64,000 nt of DNA, from the NCBI RefSeq assembly GCF_001422405.1, contig NZ_LMMV01000026.1, positions 145,983 to 209,982 on the forward strand, written 5' to 3'. Positions 28,430 to 36,482 of this stretch are shown one piece after another. Each line of letters begins with the position of its first letter. The first letter of the stretch is position 1. This DNA is from Pseudorhodoferax sp. Leaf267. GTDB taxonomy: Bacteria > Pseudomonadota > Gammaproteobacteria > Burkholderiales > Burkholderiaceae_C. The translations under genes and the position numbers were made by a program. The notes beneath the pieces are model-generated. The model searched no databases and had not been told where the DNA came from. It worked only from the letters and a program-made list of their open reading frames with translations.

Positions 28430-29175
28430 CGTGGGTCTCCACGCCTGGCGAGGTAGGCGTCCAGCGACACGGGCTGCGTGCGCTCGCGTGGGCGCGGCTT
28501 GGGCGCGGGCGCCTCGTGCAGGGCCGTCACGTCGATGCGGCCGATGTGGATGTGGACCTCGGTGTCCAGCGGCGCCGTGGGCATCGCTGCGCCGGGGCCG
28601 CGCGGCGCAGGCGCTGGCAGCGGGGCGGCCGGTGCGCCGGGCGGGCGCGGCGCCGCGTCGGCCATGCGGGGGAGCAGCGGCGCGGGGTCTTCGCGCGCGG
28701 GCGGCCTGCGCCCGGGTGGCGCCGCTCCGGCGTGCGGAGCGCTGGCGCCGGTCGTGGGCGCTGCGGGCGCAGCCGGCGTGCCGGGCGTGGCCCGCGCCTG
28801 CACGCCCGTCGCGTGCAGCGCATGGGGCCGCTGCAAGGCCGGTGCCGCGAGCGTGTCGGGGGCCTGGGGCGGACGCGTCGTGTCGGGTGCCGGGCGCGTG
28901 GGCGATGCGCCGGGTGGGGCATCGGGCAGCACGGTGTGCGCTATGGCCGCGCCGGGGGGCGCGGTGGTCCATGGCGCCACGCCCGTGCCGGCGTCGGCCT
29001 GCGTGTGGGGCGCCGCGTGCCGGGCGGTGGCGCCGGGCCACACCGCGGGCGCGGGCTCGTGCATGGCATCGCCTTCGAATGCAGGCGCCGCGCCGAACGG
29101 CAGCCGCGCATCGGTGCGCACGGTCCACGCGGTGCCCGTGGCGCGCGCGGCCAGCCGGTGCAGCAGGCCGGTCAT
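28426..29175 (-). CDS. Pro/Ala-rich disordered eCIS protein with conserved C-terminal tail
   Basis: This 249-aa protein starts at the ATG at 29175 (MTGLLHRLAARATGTAWTVR). Residues about 40-200 are low-complexity Pro, Ala, Thr and Gly, probably unstructured. The last 45 residues hold a distinct motif, EVHIHIGRIDVTALHEAP, followed by PVSLDAYLARRG. Short 'hIhIGRIeV' tails of this sort are found in small proteins beside eCIS tube and cap genes. It overlaps both neighbours by 4 bp, so it belongs to the operon. A linker or assembly role is inference; no domain is recognised. Confidence 0.75.
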   Translation of the reverse strand: MTGLLHRLAARATGTAWTVRTDARLPFGAAPAFEGDAMHEPAPAVWPGATARHAAPHTQADAGTGVAPWTTAPPGAAIAHTVLPDAPPGASPTRPAPDTTRPPQAPDTLAAPALQRPHALHATGVQARATPGTPAAPAAPTTGASAPHAGAAPPGRRPPAREDPAPLLPRMADAAPRPPGAPAAPLPAPAPRGPGAAMPTAPLDTEVHIHIGRIDVTALHEAPAPKPRPRERTQPVSLDAYLARRGDPR

Positions 29176-29882
29176 CGCGCCTCCACCAGCGCCAGATAGC
29201 TGGCACGCCGCGCCGGGCTCAGCGCGAGGATCTGCGCCTCGCTCCAGCCGTAGGCGCTGGCCAGGCGGTGCACCTCGGCCAGCAGCACGCGGGCCTGCGC
29301 ATCGATCTCGTCCCACAGCAGCGCACCCGCGTCCAGCTGGGCCTGGCCGGCATGGCCGCAGGCCACGCACTGCAGCGCCAGCACCAGGTCGGCCTGCGGG
29401 TCCAGCGCGTCCAGCGCGTCTTCGATGGTGGCCAGCGCGGCGTCGTCGACCTGTGCCAGGTCACCGGCCAGGGTGCAGCGCGCCAGCAGCGCGCGCATGG
29501 CGCGCTCGGCATCGGCTTCGGTGGCGACACCGGCCAGGTCGCGCAGGCTGGGCGCGCGCACGCGCAGGCCGGCGGCCTCGGTGGTGCGCGGCGCGTCGTC
29601 CTCGTCGGCCGTGGCCGGCAGCAGCACGCGCGCATCCAGCGTGAAGGCAAGGCGCTGGCCGCATTGCGTGCAGTCGGCATGGCCGTCGATGCGCGGGCCG
29701 AAGGTGGCGGCGCGCAGGCGCAGCAGGCTGGCGTTGACCTGGCCCAGCGGCCGGTCTGCGATGCCGGCCGCGGGCCAGTCGGGCCGGGCCGCGGCGGCCA
29801 GCAAGGCGCTGCGGTCCAGTGCGTGGCGGCTGGCGCCGCGCTCCCACAGCGAGAGCAGTTCGGGGCCGGCCAGCGCTTGCAT
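29172..29882 (-). CDS. eCIS baseplate-type protein with zinc ribbon (T4 gp26/gp51-like chaperone class)
   Basis: This 236-aa, mostly helical protein has two CxxC pairs, CTQCGQ (about 71-76) and CVACGHAGQ (about 172-180), which predict a zinc ribbon. The N-terminal LLSLWERGASRHALDRSALLL-like helix and the terminal SEAQILALSPARRASYLALV segment recur in 'phage baseplate protein' entries of eCIS and T4-like clusters. These are thought to act in baseplate hub assembly. It lies 13 bp downstream of the tube gene and is coupled to the next ORF by an ATGA overlap. Confidence 0.75.
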   Translation of the reverse strand: MQALAGPELLSLWERGASRHALDRSALLAAAARPDWPAAGIADRPLGQVNASLLRLRAATFGPRIDGHADCTQCGQRLAFTLDARVLLPATADEDDAPRTTEAAGLRVRAPSLRDLAGVATEADAERAMRALLARCTLAGDLAQVDDAALATIEDALDALDPQADLVLALQCVACGHAGQAQLDAGALLWDEIDAQARVLLAEVHRLASAYGWSEAQILALSPARRASYLALVEAR

Positions 29883-29895
29883 CGCGTGGCGGCCT

Positions 29896-30420
29896 TCAGG
29901 CCGGCTCGTTGAAGGTCGGCTCGGCCGGCTCGACCACGTCGTAGTCGCGTTCCCAGCCCTCGTTCTCCAGCTTCAGCGTCTGGATCGCGATGGCGTTGGC
30001 GTTCGCGTCCAGGTCCGGCAGCGCCTGGTACTCGGACACCCAGCAGCGGAACACCTTGTAGGCGATGGCGAGCTGGCCGGCCTCGTTGTAGACCTCGATG
30101 ATCAGGTCCTTGCGGAAGTCCTTGAGCGACACCTCCGCGCCCAGGCCCGAGCCGAAGTTCCACAGCTTGTTGGCCCACTTCTCGAATTCCTGGTCGTGCG
30201 TGACGCCGCGCTCCAGCGTGATGGCCTCGTACTTGGTGCGCCCGGGCGACTTGCGCGTGGTCGACGGGTCGCCGCCCTCGCGGTGCTCCACGGGCTCGGT
30301 GCTGCGCTTCAAGGCGCCGACCTTGGAGATGCCGGCCACGTAGCGGCCGTCCCACTTCACGCGGAATTTGAAGTTCTTGTAGGGGTCGAAGCGGGTGGCG
30401 TTGACGCTGAATTGGGCCAT
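29896..30420 (-). CDS. eCIS inner tube protein (gp19/Afp1-like)
   Basis: This 174-aa protein starts at the ATG at 30420. It matches the T4 gp19-type tail tube family: RFDPYKNFKFRVKWDGRYVA near the start, then GISKVGALKRSTEPVEHREG, KYEAITLERGVTHDQEFEKW and ELKLENEGWERDY-like terminal strands. Hexamers stack to form the rigid inner tube that is expelled. It is the only tube gene I find besides the Afp7-like initiator, and it follows the sheath gene after a 174-bp repeat-containing gap. Confidence 0.93.
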   Translation of the reverse strand: MAQFSVNATRFDPYKNFKFRVKWDGRYVAGISKVGALKRSTEPVEHREGGDPSTTRKSPGRTKYEAITLERGVTHDQEFEKWANKLWNFGSGLGAEVSLKDFRKDLIIEVYNEAGQLAIAYKVFRCWVSEYQALPDLDANANAIAIQTLKLENEGWERDYDVVEPAEPTFNEPA

Positions 30421-30454
30421 TTTTAGTCCTCGGTCAGTTGTACCCGGCGCTGCG

Positions 30455-30590
30455 CCCATCGACGGCGCGGCCCCACGTGGCGAGCGCAGCGAAGCCCGTT
30501 CGGGGGCACCCGCGGAACCGGCTCTGCCGGGCCGCTGGGTGCGCCCCCTTGAGGGGGGATTCGGCTACACGAAGTGAGCAAGAAACGGGG
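30455..30590. repeat. Comamonadaceae-type dispersed palindromic repeat (copy 1)
   Basis: This lies in the gap between sheath and tube genes. It contains GAGCGCAGCGAAGCCCGTTCG, shortened here as GAGCGCAGCGAAGC, then CGCGGAACCGGCTCTGCC, GGGCCGCTGG and a GC-rich hairpin CCCCCTTGAGGGGGG. The same element occurs at about 50845-50962, and its core occurs again at 63611-63655 beside an IS110-type end. Confidence 0.8.
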
Positions 30591-30594
30591 GTGG

Positions 30595-32193
30595 TCATAC
30601 TGGAATCTGGCCAGCCATCTGCTGGACCTTGATCACGACGAACTCCGCGGGCTTGAGCGGCGCGAAGCCCACGATCACATTCAGCACCCCCAGGTTGATG
30701 TCGGCCTGCGTCGTCGTCTGGCTGTCGCACTTCACGAAGTACGCATCGCGCGCCGACGCGCCCTGGAACGCGCCCTGGCGGAACAGGCCCTGCATGAAGG
30801 CGCCGACGTTGAGCCGCACCTGCGCCCACAGCGGCTCGTCGTTGGGCTCGAACACGGCCCATTGCGTGCCGCGGTACAGGCTCTCCTCCAGGAACAGCGC
30901 GAGCCGGCGCACGGGCAGGTACTTGTATTCGTCGGCACTCGCGTCGGCGCCGCGCAGGGTGCGCGCGCCCCAGACCACGCGGCCGTTCACGCCCATGGAG
31001 CGCAGGCAGTTGATGCCCAGCGGGTTGAGCTGGCCGTTCTGCAGGTCGTTCAGGTTGATCTGCAGGTCCTGCACGCCGTTCAGCGACGCGTCCAGCCCGG
31101 CCGGGGCCTTCCACACGCCGCGCGCGACGTCGGTGCGCGCGATGATGCCGGCCACCACGCCGCTGGGCATGAAGGTGTCGACGCGGCTGTCGCGCAGCGG
31201 GTCGATCATGCGCAGCGCCGGGAAGTACAGCGCCGCGTTGCGCGCGGCCGGCCCGCTCAGGTTCAGGTCCAGCCGGCCGTTGCGCGCGTTGTCCAGCGCG
31301 TCGGCGATGGGGCTGGCCCAGGCCGGATCGGGGTCCACGATCAGCATCGCGCGGCGCTCCACGCACATGGCCAGCGCGGCCTGCCAGACGTCGGCGGGCA
31401 CCACCGTGTAAGTGGACGGCAGCGTCGTCACGTCGCGCACCAGCGGCGGGATCACGAGCAGGTTGAACAGGTCGGCACCGGCCAGCGCATGCATGCCGGT
31501 GCGGGCCGCGGCATTGCCCAGCAGGTCGGTGTTGGCCAGGGCCGCGCCGTCGCTGCCGCCCGCGCCGGCCACCCAGTTCACCGTGCCGTCGGCGTCCACG
31601 GTGGAGGTCGGCCGCGCGGCGGGCACGTCGTCCAGCGCGCGCGCCAGGGACGACTCGCGCTCCAGCACCAGCGGCAGGTAGCGCGGGTCGGTTGCGACGG
31701 TGGAGACCGAGCTCAGCGTCTCGAACACGAACTCGTCGCGCCCGGCGCGCGGCTGGTAGCGCAGGCGCAGGTTGTAGCGCGTGTCGTCGGTATTGCCCGC
31801 GCCCAGCGCCAGGTCGGTGTCGTGGTCGACCGCGGCCGACAGGCGCCCGCCCCAGGCGCCCACGCTGGCGGCCGTGAGCACCAGGTCGTCCGCGCCGGGC
31901 AGCGTGACGGTGGCCGCCGCCGCGTCGCCGGCCGCCACGCGCACGACCAGCGCCAGCGCGCCGCCGTTGAGGTAGAAGTCGCGCACTGCGTAGCTCATGG
32001 GGCTGGCCAGCGCCAGGCCGCCGAACCGGCGTTCGTAATCGGCATAGCTGGTGAGCATCACGGCCTCGTGGGTCGGGCCGGCGGTGGCCGAGCCGACGAA
32101 GGCCGTGATCGAGGTGGCCACGCCGGTCAGCGTGCGCACGCCGCTGGGCACTTCTTCCACATAGACGCCTGGGTAACTCAGGGCACTGGGCAT
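30595..32193 (-). CDS. eCIS contractile sheath protein
   Basis: This 532-aa protein begins MPSALSYPGVYVEEVPSGVR, the canonical contractile sheath N-terminus, followed by TGVATSITAFVGSATAGPT. The C-terminal domain has INCLRSMGVNGRVVWGARTL, then EYKYLPVRRLALFLEESLYR and WAVFEPNDEPLWAQVRLNVG, all diagnostic of gp18/Afp2-4-type sheaths. The last 60 residues form the strand-swap handshake region. The sheath contracts to drive the tube. There is only one copy, where Afp and PVC have three. It is the second ORF after the predicted sigma-54 promoter. Confidence 0.96.
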   Translation of the reverse strand: MPSALSYPGVYVEEVPSGVRTLTGVATSITAFVGSATAGPTHEAVMLTSYADYERRFGGLALASPMSYAVRDFYLNGGALALVVRVAAGDAAAATVTLPGADDLVLTAASVGAWGGRLSAAVDHDTDLALGAGNTDDTRYNLRLRYQPRAGRDEFVFETLSSVSTVATDPRYLPLVLERESSLARALDDVPAARPTSTVDADGTVNWVAGAGGSDGAALANTDLLGNAAARTGMHALAGADLFNLLVIPPLVRDVTTLPSTYTVVPADVWQAALAMCVERRAMLIVDPDPAWASPIADALDNARNGRLDLNLSGPAARNAALYFPALRMIDPLRDSRVDTFMPSGVVAGIIARTDVARGVWKAPAGLDASLNGVQDLQINLNDLQNGQLNPLGINCLRSMGVNGRVVWGARTLRGADASADEYKYLPVRRLALFLEESLYRGTQWAVFEPNDEPLWAQVRLNVGAFMQGLFRQGAFQGASARDAYFVKCDSQTTTQADINLGVLNVIVGFAPLKPAEFVVIKVQQMAGQIPV

Positions 32194-32220
32194 AGAGCCT
32201 CCTTGTCAAGGGCAAACACG

Positions 32221-32463
32221 TCACGCAGCGCCACGCGGGTCGCTGCGCTGCAGGGGCCTTGCGGCGCGGTAAACGGTCTGGCCGTCCAGTCCCGACGAAA
32301 ACTCCATCTCCCCGCTCGCCACGAGTTGCGCGACGGCCGCGCCGGCCACGTCGGGCCTGCAGTGCAGCCACCAGGTGCCGATACCGGCCACGGTGTCGCA
32401 GGCGTCCGGGTGGGCCAGCAGATAGCGGCGCAGCGCCGCTGCCGTTTGCGTCACCGCATCCAT
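32221..32463 (-). CDS. Small first ORF of the eCIS operon, winged-helix-like
   Basis: This ORF is 80 aa from the ATG at 32463 (MDAVTQTAAALRRYLLAHPD); a GTG at 32490 would give 89 aa. Neither start has a strong ribosome-binding site. The pattern of helices (AALRRYLLAHP, DTVAGIGTWWL, AGAAVAQLVASG) and a final two-strand wing (EMEFSSGLDGQTVYRAAR) suggests a tiny winged-helix fold. Similar short ORFs sit just before the sheath gene in other eCIS loci, to my recollection. It lies right after the predicted sigma-54 promoter and 27 bp before the sheath gene. Function is unknown; autoregulation is possible. Confidence 0.6.
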   Translation of the reverse strand: MDAVTQTAAALRRYLLAHPDACDTVAGIGTWWLHCRPDVAGAAVAQLVASGEMEFSSGLDGQTVYRAARPLQRSDPRGAA

Positions 32464-32518
32464 GTTGTCGACCACGGCACCTGCGACCACCTTGTGAAGT
32501 CACGAGCGGTGGGGCCTG

Positions 32519-32534
32519 TGCGAGAAGCGTGCCA
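32519..32534 (-). promoter_or_regulatory. Predicted sigma-54 (-24/-12) promoter of the eCIS operon
   Basis: Reverse-strand sequence TGGCACGCTTCTCGCA fits the RpoN consensus TGGCACG-N4-TTGCW with one mismatch (TC for TT) and correct GG-to-GC spacing. The -12 GC is at 32520-32521, so transcription should start near 32508, just upstream of the small ORF and sheath gene. An enhancer-binding protein gene lies immediately upstream on the same strand. Confidence 0.65.
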
Positions 32535-32626
32535 CCGTCGGTGACATTGCAAGCGCTTGATTTGATTGATGTTTGTTGCGGATGGCGGTGCACGGCCGTG
32601 TGCTGGGCGACACGGTGCGGCTGCGG

Positions 32627-32640
32627 GGCACAGGTGTGCC
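32627..32640. promoter_or_regulatory. Dyad GGCACA-GG-TGTGCC, possible activator half-sites
   Basis: A perfect 6-bp inverted repeat with a 2-bp spacer lies about 100 bp upstream of the -24 element. It shares TGTGCC/GGCACA half-sites with the larger dyad at 32679-32720, as expected of an upstream activating sequence. Binding is inferred. Confidence 0.4.
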
Positions 32641-32678
32641 AGAGGCCCGCAAGCGCCGTGTGCCAGGGCTGACGTAGG

Positions 32679-32720
32679 GGTGTGTCACCGCCGACACGGC
32701 TGTGTGCCGCATGACACACC
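32679..32720. promoter_or_regulatory. Inverted repeat GGTGTGTCA...TGACACACC, candidate upstream activating sequence
   Basis: Perfect 9-bp arms (32679-32687 and 32712-32720) flank internal GACAC/GTGT half-sites. The centre is about 165 bp upstream of the sigma-54-like promoter, a normal distance for an enhancer contacted by DNA looping. It sits within the 316-bp gap 32491-32806, which holds no gene. Confidence 0.45.
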
Positions 32721-32806
32721 GCTGCGCGCGCATTGCGCGAATGCTTCCACCAAAAGGGGGATGCCGGACGGGCCGACGGAGATGTGCGGAAGGGGCGAAG
32801 GGCGCG

Positions 32807-33880
32807 CTACACGCCGCCGAGCGCGCGTGCGTTCACGCCGTACTTTTTGGCGAGCCGGCTCAGCGAGGCGCGCTGCAGGCCGGACAGGCGCGCGGCCTCG
32901 CTGATGTTGCCGCTGCTGCGCAGCAGCACGTCCTGCACGAACTGGCGCTCGGCCTGGTCGGCCGCGGCGCGCTTTGCCGCACGCAGCGACAGCAGCATGG
33001 GCACCATGGCGGCTGCCTGCACGCTGGCGTGGGCCAGCTCGGGCGCGCTGCGGTGCAGCTCGGCCACGCCGATCTGGTCGCCCTGGCACACCACATGGGC
33101 CTTGAGCAGCACGTGTTCGAGCTGTCGCACGTTGCCCGGCCAGTCGATGGCGCGCAGCACGGCGAAGCCGGGCTCGGTCATGCGGCGCGGCACGCCGTCG
33201 GTCTCGCGCGCGGCCTTGGCCAAGAGGTGCGGCACCAGCAGCGGCAGGTCGTCCAGCCGCTCGCGCAGCGGCGGCAGGTGCACGCGGAACGCGTCGAGCC
33301 GGTACAGCAGGTCGTCGCGGAACTCGCGTGCGGCCGCCTTGCCGCGCAGGTCCACGTTGGACGCGGCGAGCACGCGCACGTCGGCGTGCAGCAGCTGGTT
33401 GCCACCCAGCGCGCGGTAGCTCGAGTCCTGCAGGAAGCGCAGCAGCGCGCCCTGGCCGCGCGGCGACAGGGCCTCGACCTCGTCCAGGAACAGCGTGCCG
33501 CCCTCGGCCAGCCGCACCAGGCCCTGGCGCGCCTGGCTGGCATCGGTGAAGGCCCCGCGCGTGTGGCCGAACAGCTCGCTCTCGACCAGCTGGTCGGGCA
33601 GCGTCGCGCAGTTGACCGGGATGAACGGGCGGTGCCGGCGCGGGCTCTGGTAGTGCACGGCGCGCGCCACCAGTTCCTTGCCCGTGCCGGTCTCGCCGAC
33701 GATCAGCAGCGGGGCGGGCCAGGTGGCATAGAGCCGCACCAGGTCCATGGCCTCGCGAAAGCGCGCGCACTGGCCGACCAGGTGGGTGGACAGCGCCGAC
33801 GCGGCTTCGTCGCGCGTGGCGGCACTGCACGGCGGCGTGGCAACCGTGCCTGTCCAGGCAGCGCTGTGCTCTGTGTCCAT
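32807..33880 (-). CDS. Sigma-54-dependent activator (enhancer-binding protein) without sensor domain, likely eCIS regulator
   Basis: This 357-aa protein has a central AAA+ domain: Walker A GETGTGKE (62-69), GAFTDA at 109-114 (a variant of the GAFTGA loop that touches RpoN), Walker B GTLFLDEVE (128-136), RDDLLYRLDAF (188-198) and WPGNVRQLEH (247-256). A Fis-type helix-turn-helix follows (about 316-346: SGNISEAARLSGLQRASLSR). There is no receiver, GAF or PAS domain; the first 30 residues are short and disordered. It is a PspF/HrpS-type layout, which is usually controlled by dose or an antiactivator. It lies directly upstream of the eCIS and its sigma-54 promoter, so it is the obvious activator. 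Confidence 0.9.
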   Translation of the reverse strand: MDTEHSAAWTGTVATPPCSAATRDEAASALSTHLVGQCARFREAMDLVRLYATWPAPLLIVGETGTGKELVARAVHYQSPRRHRPFIPVNCATLPDQLVESELFGHTRGAFTDASQARQGLVRLAEGGTLFLDEVEALSPRGQGALLRFLQDSSYRALGGNQLLHADVRVLAASNVDLRGKAAAREFRDDLLYRLDAFRVHLPPLRERLDDLPLLVPHLLAKAARETDGVPRRMTEPGFAVLRAIDWPGNVRQLEHVLLKAHVVCQGDQIGVAELHRSAPELAHASVQAAAMVPMLLSLRAAKRAAADQAERQFVQDVLLRSSGNISEAARLSGLQRASLSRLAKKYGVNARALGGV

Positions 33881-34107
33881 GGTGGTGAACCCCTTGTGCG
33901 CCCGCCCGCCTGTCTCCGCTACCGGGTAGGCAAGGTCACTCTATGCCATGCACCTGGCGCTTGTGTTGCGATCTTGTTTTGTGACGCGGGACGCATTTCG
34001 AAACAGCGATGCGGCGCCGCCGACGATGCGCTCCACGCCCTGCGCAATCGGCTGAACGCACGGGTTGCGGCCCTCAAGAAGGACGCGCGCGCCCGGCACA
34101 AGCAGCC

Positions 34108-34350
34108 GTGCGCTACGCCGCCCTGCTGACGGCCGAAGCGCTGGCCGAGCTGCAGCGCAACCCGTTCACCTGCCGCATCGCCGCAGGGGATCCGCTGGAG
34201 CGGGAACTGGTCATCCCCTCCGGCGCCACGGGCCATGTGGCGCTCTTTCACATCGAGAGCGACGGTCTGGTGGTCGTCTCGGCCATTCGGCACCAACGCG
34301 ACGACGACTGCCACGGGCCACTGAGCGCCCGGCGGCAGGGCTTCGCGTGA
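34108..34350 (+). pseudogene. Truncated ParE/RelE-type toxin remnant
   Basis: The frame from a GTG at 34108 gives 80 aa. It contains LQRNPFTCRIAAGDPLERELVI, GHVALFHIESDGLVVVSAIR and HQRDDDCH, the C-terminal two thirds of a plasmid-stabilisation ParE/RelE toxin. The N-terminal helical hairpin of the family (about 35-40 residues) is missing: VRYAALLTAEALAE runs straight into the LQRNP segment. Just upstream, in another frame, DDALHALRNRLNARVAALKK (about 34022-34081) may be a trace of the antitoxin. An internal deletion is the likely cause. The 227 bp between this and the activator start (33880) hold no intact gene. Confidence 0.55.
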
Positions 34351-34384
34351 TGGGCCGTCGACGGGCCGCTGTCCGGCTTGGCCC

Positions 34385-34852
34385 TCAGGCGGCCCGCCCG
34401 ATCAAGGCCACGGCGAACACCAGCGTGCCCAGCGCCAGGTTCAGCGCCACCAGCTGGCGGATGGTGCCCAGCGGCGCCGCAGCGGCCGGCCATTGCTGCG
34501 CGGCCACGGCGCGGCGCATGGCCGGGAAGGCACGGCCGCGCACCAGGCCGTAGACCCCGGTCATGACGAGCGCCAGCGTGAGCATCGCGTGCACGCGCCA
34601 GTGCGCGCCCTTGAAGCCGCCCGAGCCCATCAGCATCACCAGGCCGCTGACCCACAGCACGGCGAGCGCAACGTCCACCGCGCGCAGGAAGCGCGCCAGC
34701 GTGGCGGCCATGAAGGGCAGCCGCTGCGGCGGCTCCAGCGTGGCCACGGCGGCGGGCCGCACGGCGAAGTGCATGGTCGCCATGCCACCGACCCAGAAGG
34801 CGGCCGAGGCGACGTGCAGGAACAGGAGGGTCGTGTAGAGCGTGGGGTTCAT
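34385..34852 (-). CDS. CopD family membrane protein
   Basis: This 155-aa protein has four predicted membrane helices (about 8-28, 50-73, 82-103, 128-150). The pattern FLHVASAAFWVGGMATMHFA, with His and Trp in the first helix, matches short CopD-domain proteins. CopD proteins are linked to copper handling, but these single-domain forms have no proven role. It starts 7 bp after the upstream 540-aa gene stop, so the two are cotranscribed. Confidence 0.8.
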   Translation of the reverse strand: MNPTLYTTLLFLHVASAAFWVGGMATMHFAVRPAAVATLEPPQRLPFMAATLARFLRAVDVALAVLWVSGLVMLMGSGGFKGAHWRVHAMLTLALVMTGVYGLVRGRAFPAMRRAVAAQQWPAAAAPLGTIRQLVALNLALGTLVFAVALIGRAA

Positions 34853-34859
34853 CGGGCCA

Positions 34860-36482
34860 TCATCCCACCCGACGGGCCGGGCGCCGCGGCGCGGGCTCCA
34901 AAGCCAGCAATTCGGCGGGGAGTTCGTCGTTCCATACCTCGCGGAAGTAGGCCCTGTCGCTGGCCACCAGCTGCGGCAGCAACGCGCGCAGCGCAGCCAG
35001 CGACGCGGCTGCCGCGCGCAGGTCGCCGGCATGGGCCGTGTACCAGGCGTGTTCGAACAGCAGGCTGCACAGCTGCAGGCCGGGATAGCGCCGGCGCCCG
35101 CTCGCGTGTTCGTCCAGCCGCACGCGCGCCACGTCGGCCCAGCGCGCGGGCCAGGCGCCCGATGCGAAGGTCGGCGCCAGCGCGCCGGCCAGGTCCGCCA
35201 GGCCGCTGCGCGCCAGCGGCACCAGCGCGCGGAACGCCGCAAGCGGCGCCCCGGGCGTGGCGCGGCAGCTGCCGCGCGCAATGCGTAGCAGGTAGATGGC
35301 GTTCCAGGCGGAGCGCGCCTGGGCTTCGGTCTGGTCGCTGAGCCACTCGCTGAACGCGATCCACTGCACGGCGCGGCGCACGGTGTCGCCGCCGTCGGCC
35401 GGGGCCGGCAGGCCCACGCGTTCGAACAGCCAGACCGCCATGCCCATGTTGGCCGCCACGTGCTGCGCGGCGTCGAAGGAATGCGACTCGAAGGCCGCGG
35501 CCAGCGCCCGGCCGAAATGCTGCATGGCCTCGTCGGCGTGGGCCAGCGCCGCCTGCCGGTCGGCCGCCGCCAGGCCCAGCGCGCGCGAGCGGCAGGCCAG
35601 CGCCCACAGGTTGCTCCACTCGAAGCGCACATGCGGGTGCCAGCGCAGCAGCGGCGCGTGGGCCGGGTCGCGCGCCATGGCTTCGAGCTGCGCCTGCGCC
35701 AGCGGCAGGTCGCGCGCCGTGTAGCTGCACCAGGCCGCCACGATGGCCGCCATCGCGCCCAGGTACTCGTGGCCGGCCACGTGCTGGGCGAGCCGCTGGC
35801 GCTGCAGCGCGGCCACGCGCTTGCGCGCCTGCGCGTCGTCGCCGAGCCGGCGCCACAGCAGGGCCTCGTTCAGCGTGACCAGTGCGCGTTGGAAATCGCT
35901 GCCGGCCAGCGCACCGGCCGCGCGCATGGCCTGCAGGGCGCTGGCACCGCCGCCGTCCTGCACCGTGACGGCCCAGCGGCCCTGGCGCATGGCCTGCTGC
36001 GCGGCCACGAGCTGCTGCCAGAACTGCGCGTCCTGCACGTGCACGGCGTCGGGCGGCGCGGCGGCCGGGCCGGGCGGCGCGCGGCGGCGCGGCGATGACA
36101 GACCCAGGAATGCGGCGATCTCGGCCGCGCTGGCGGGCTTGCCGTCCACGCGCAGGCGCAGGCGTTTTGCCTCGCGCGCGGGCAGCCAGAACGGCCCCTG
36201 GCTGCGGCCCTCGGCATTGAGGAACCGCGGGTCGCGCGTCTGGTCCTCGCCCCAGCCGACCTGCAGGCCCCAGGCCTTGAAGTCGCGGAACGCGCGGCTG
36301 ACCACCATGCGCAAGGTGCTGGCCGAGGAGACCTGGCCGCGCAGGTCGTCCAGCCGCACGATGCCGGCCGTGCGCTGCGCATGCTGCAGCCGCACCAGCA
36401 GCCACAGCGACTGGTAGGCCGCGTGCCGGCCGTCCACGGTCTGCGGCGAGGTGAGTTCGACGGTGAGGGTGGGCAGCGGCAT
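34860..36482 (-). CDS. Unknown 540-aa protein, N-terminal winged-helix-like and TPR-like body
   Basis: I do not recognise a family. From the ATG at 36482, residues 1-110 run MPLPTLTVELTSPQTVDGRH, YQSLWLLVRLQHAQRTAGIV and LRMVVSRAFRDFKAWGLQVG, with a helix-turn-helix-like and beta segment. Residues 150-530 are nearly all helical with TPR-like Ala/Leu/Tyr spacing (ALVTLNEALLWRRLGDDAQA; LEAMARDPAHAPLL). This resembles regulators in which a DNA-binding head is joined to a TPR body. No catalytic motif is seen. It is divergent from the beta-lactamase gene (148 bp gap) and cotranscribed with copD. Confidence 0.6.
   Translation of the reverse strand: MPLPTLTVELTSPQTVDGRHAAYQSLWLLVRLQHAQRTAGIVRLDDLRGQVSSASTLRMVVSRAFRDFKAWGLQVGWGEDQTRDPRFLNAEGRSQGPFWLPAREAKRLRLRVDGKPASAAEIAAFLGLSSPRRRAPPGPAAAPPDAVHVQDAQFWQQLVAAQQAMRQGRWAVTVQDGGGASALQAMRAAGALAGSDFQRALVTLNEALLWRRLGDDAQARKRVAALQRQRLAQHVAGHEYLGAMAAIVAAWCSYTARDLPLAQAQLEAMARDPAHAPLLRWHPHVRFEWSNLWALACRSRALGLAAADRQAALAHADEAMQHFGRALAAAFESHSFDAAQHVAANMGMAVWLFERVGLPAPADGGDTVRRAVQWIAFSEWLSDQTEAQARSAWNAIYLLRIARGSCRATPGAPLAAFRALVPLARSGLADLAGALAPTFASGAWPARWADVARVRLDEHASGRRRYPGLQLCSLLFEHAWYTAHAGDLRAAAASLAALRALLPQLVASDRAYFREVWNDELPAELLALEPAPRRPARRVG

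Noticed and set aside
32649..32665. Second sigma-54-like site, reverse-strand TGGCAC...TTGC
   Set aside because: The GG to GC spacing is 2 bp too long for RpoN; it is more likely part of the activator-binding dyads.
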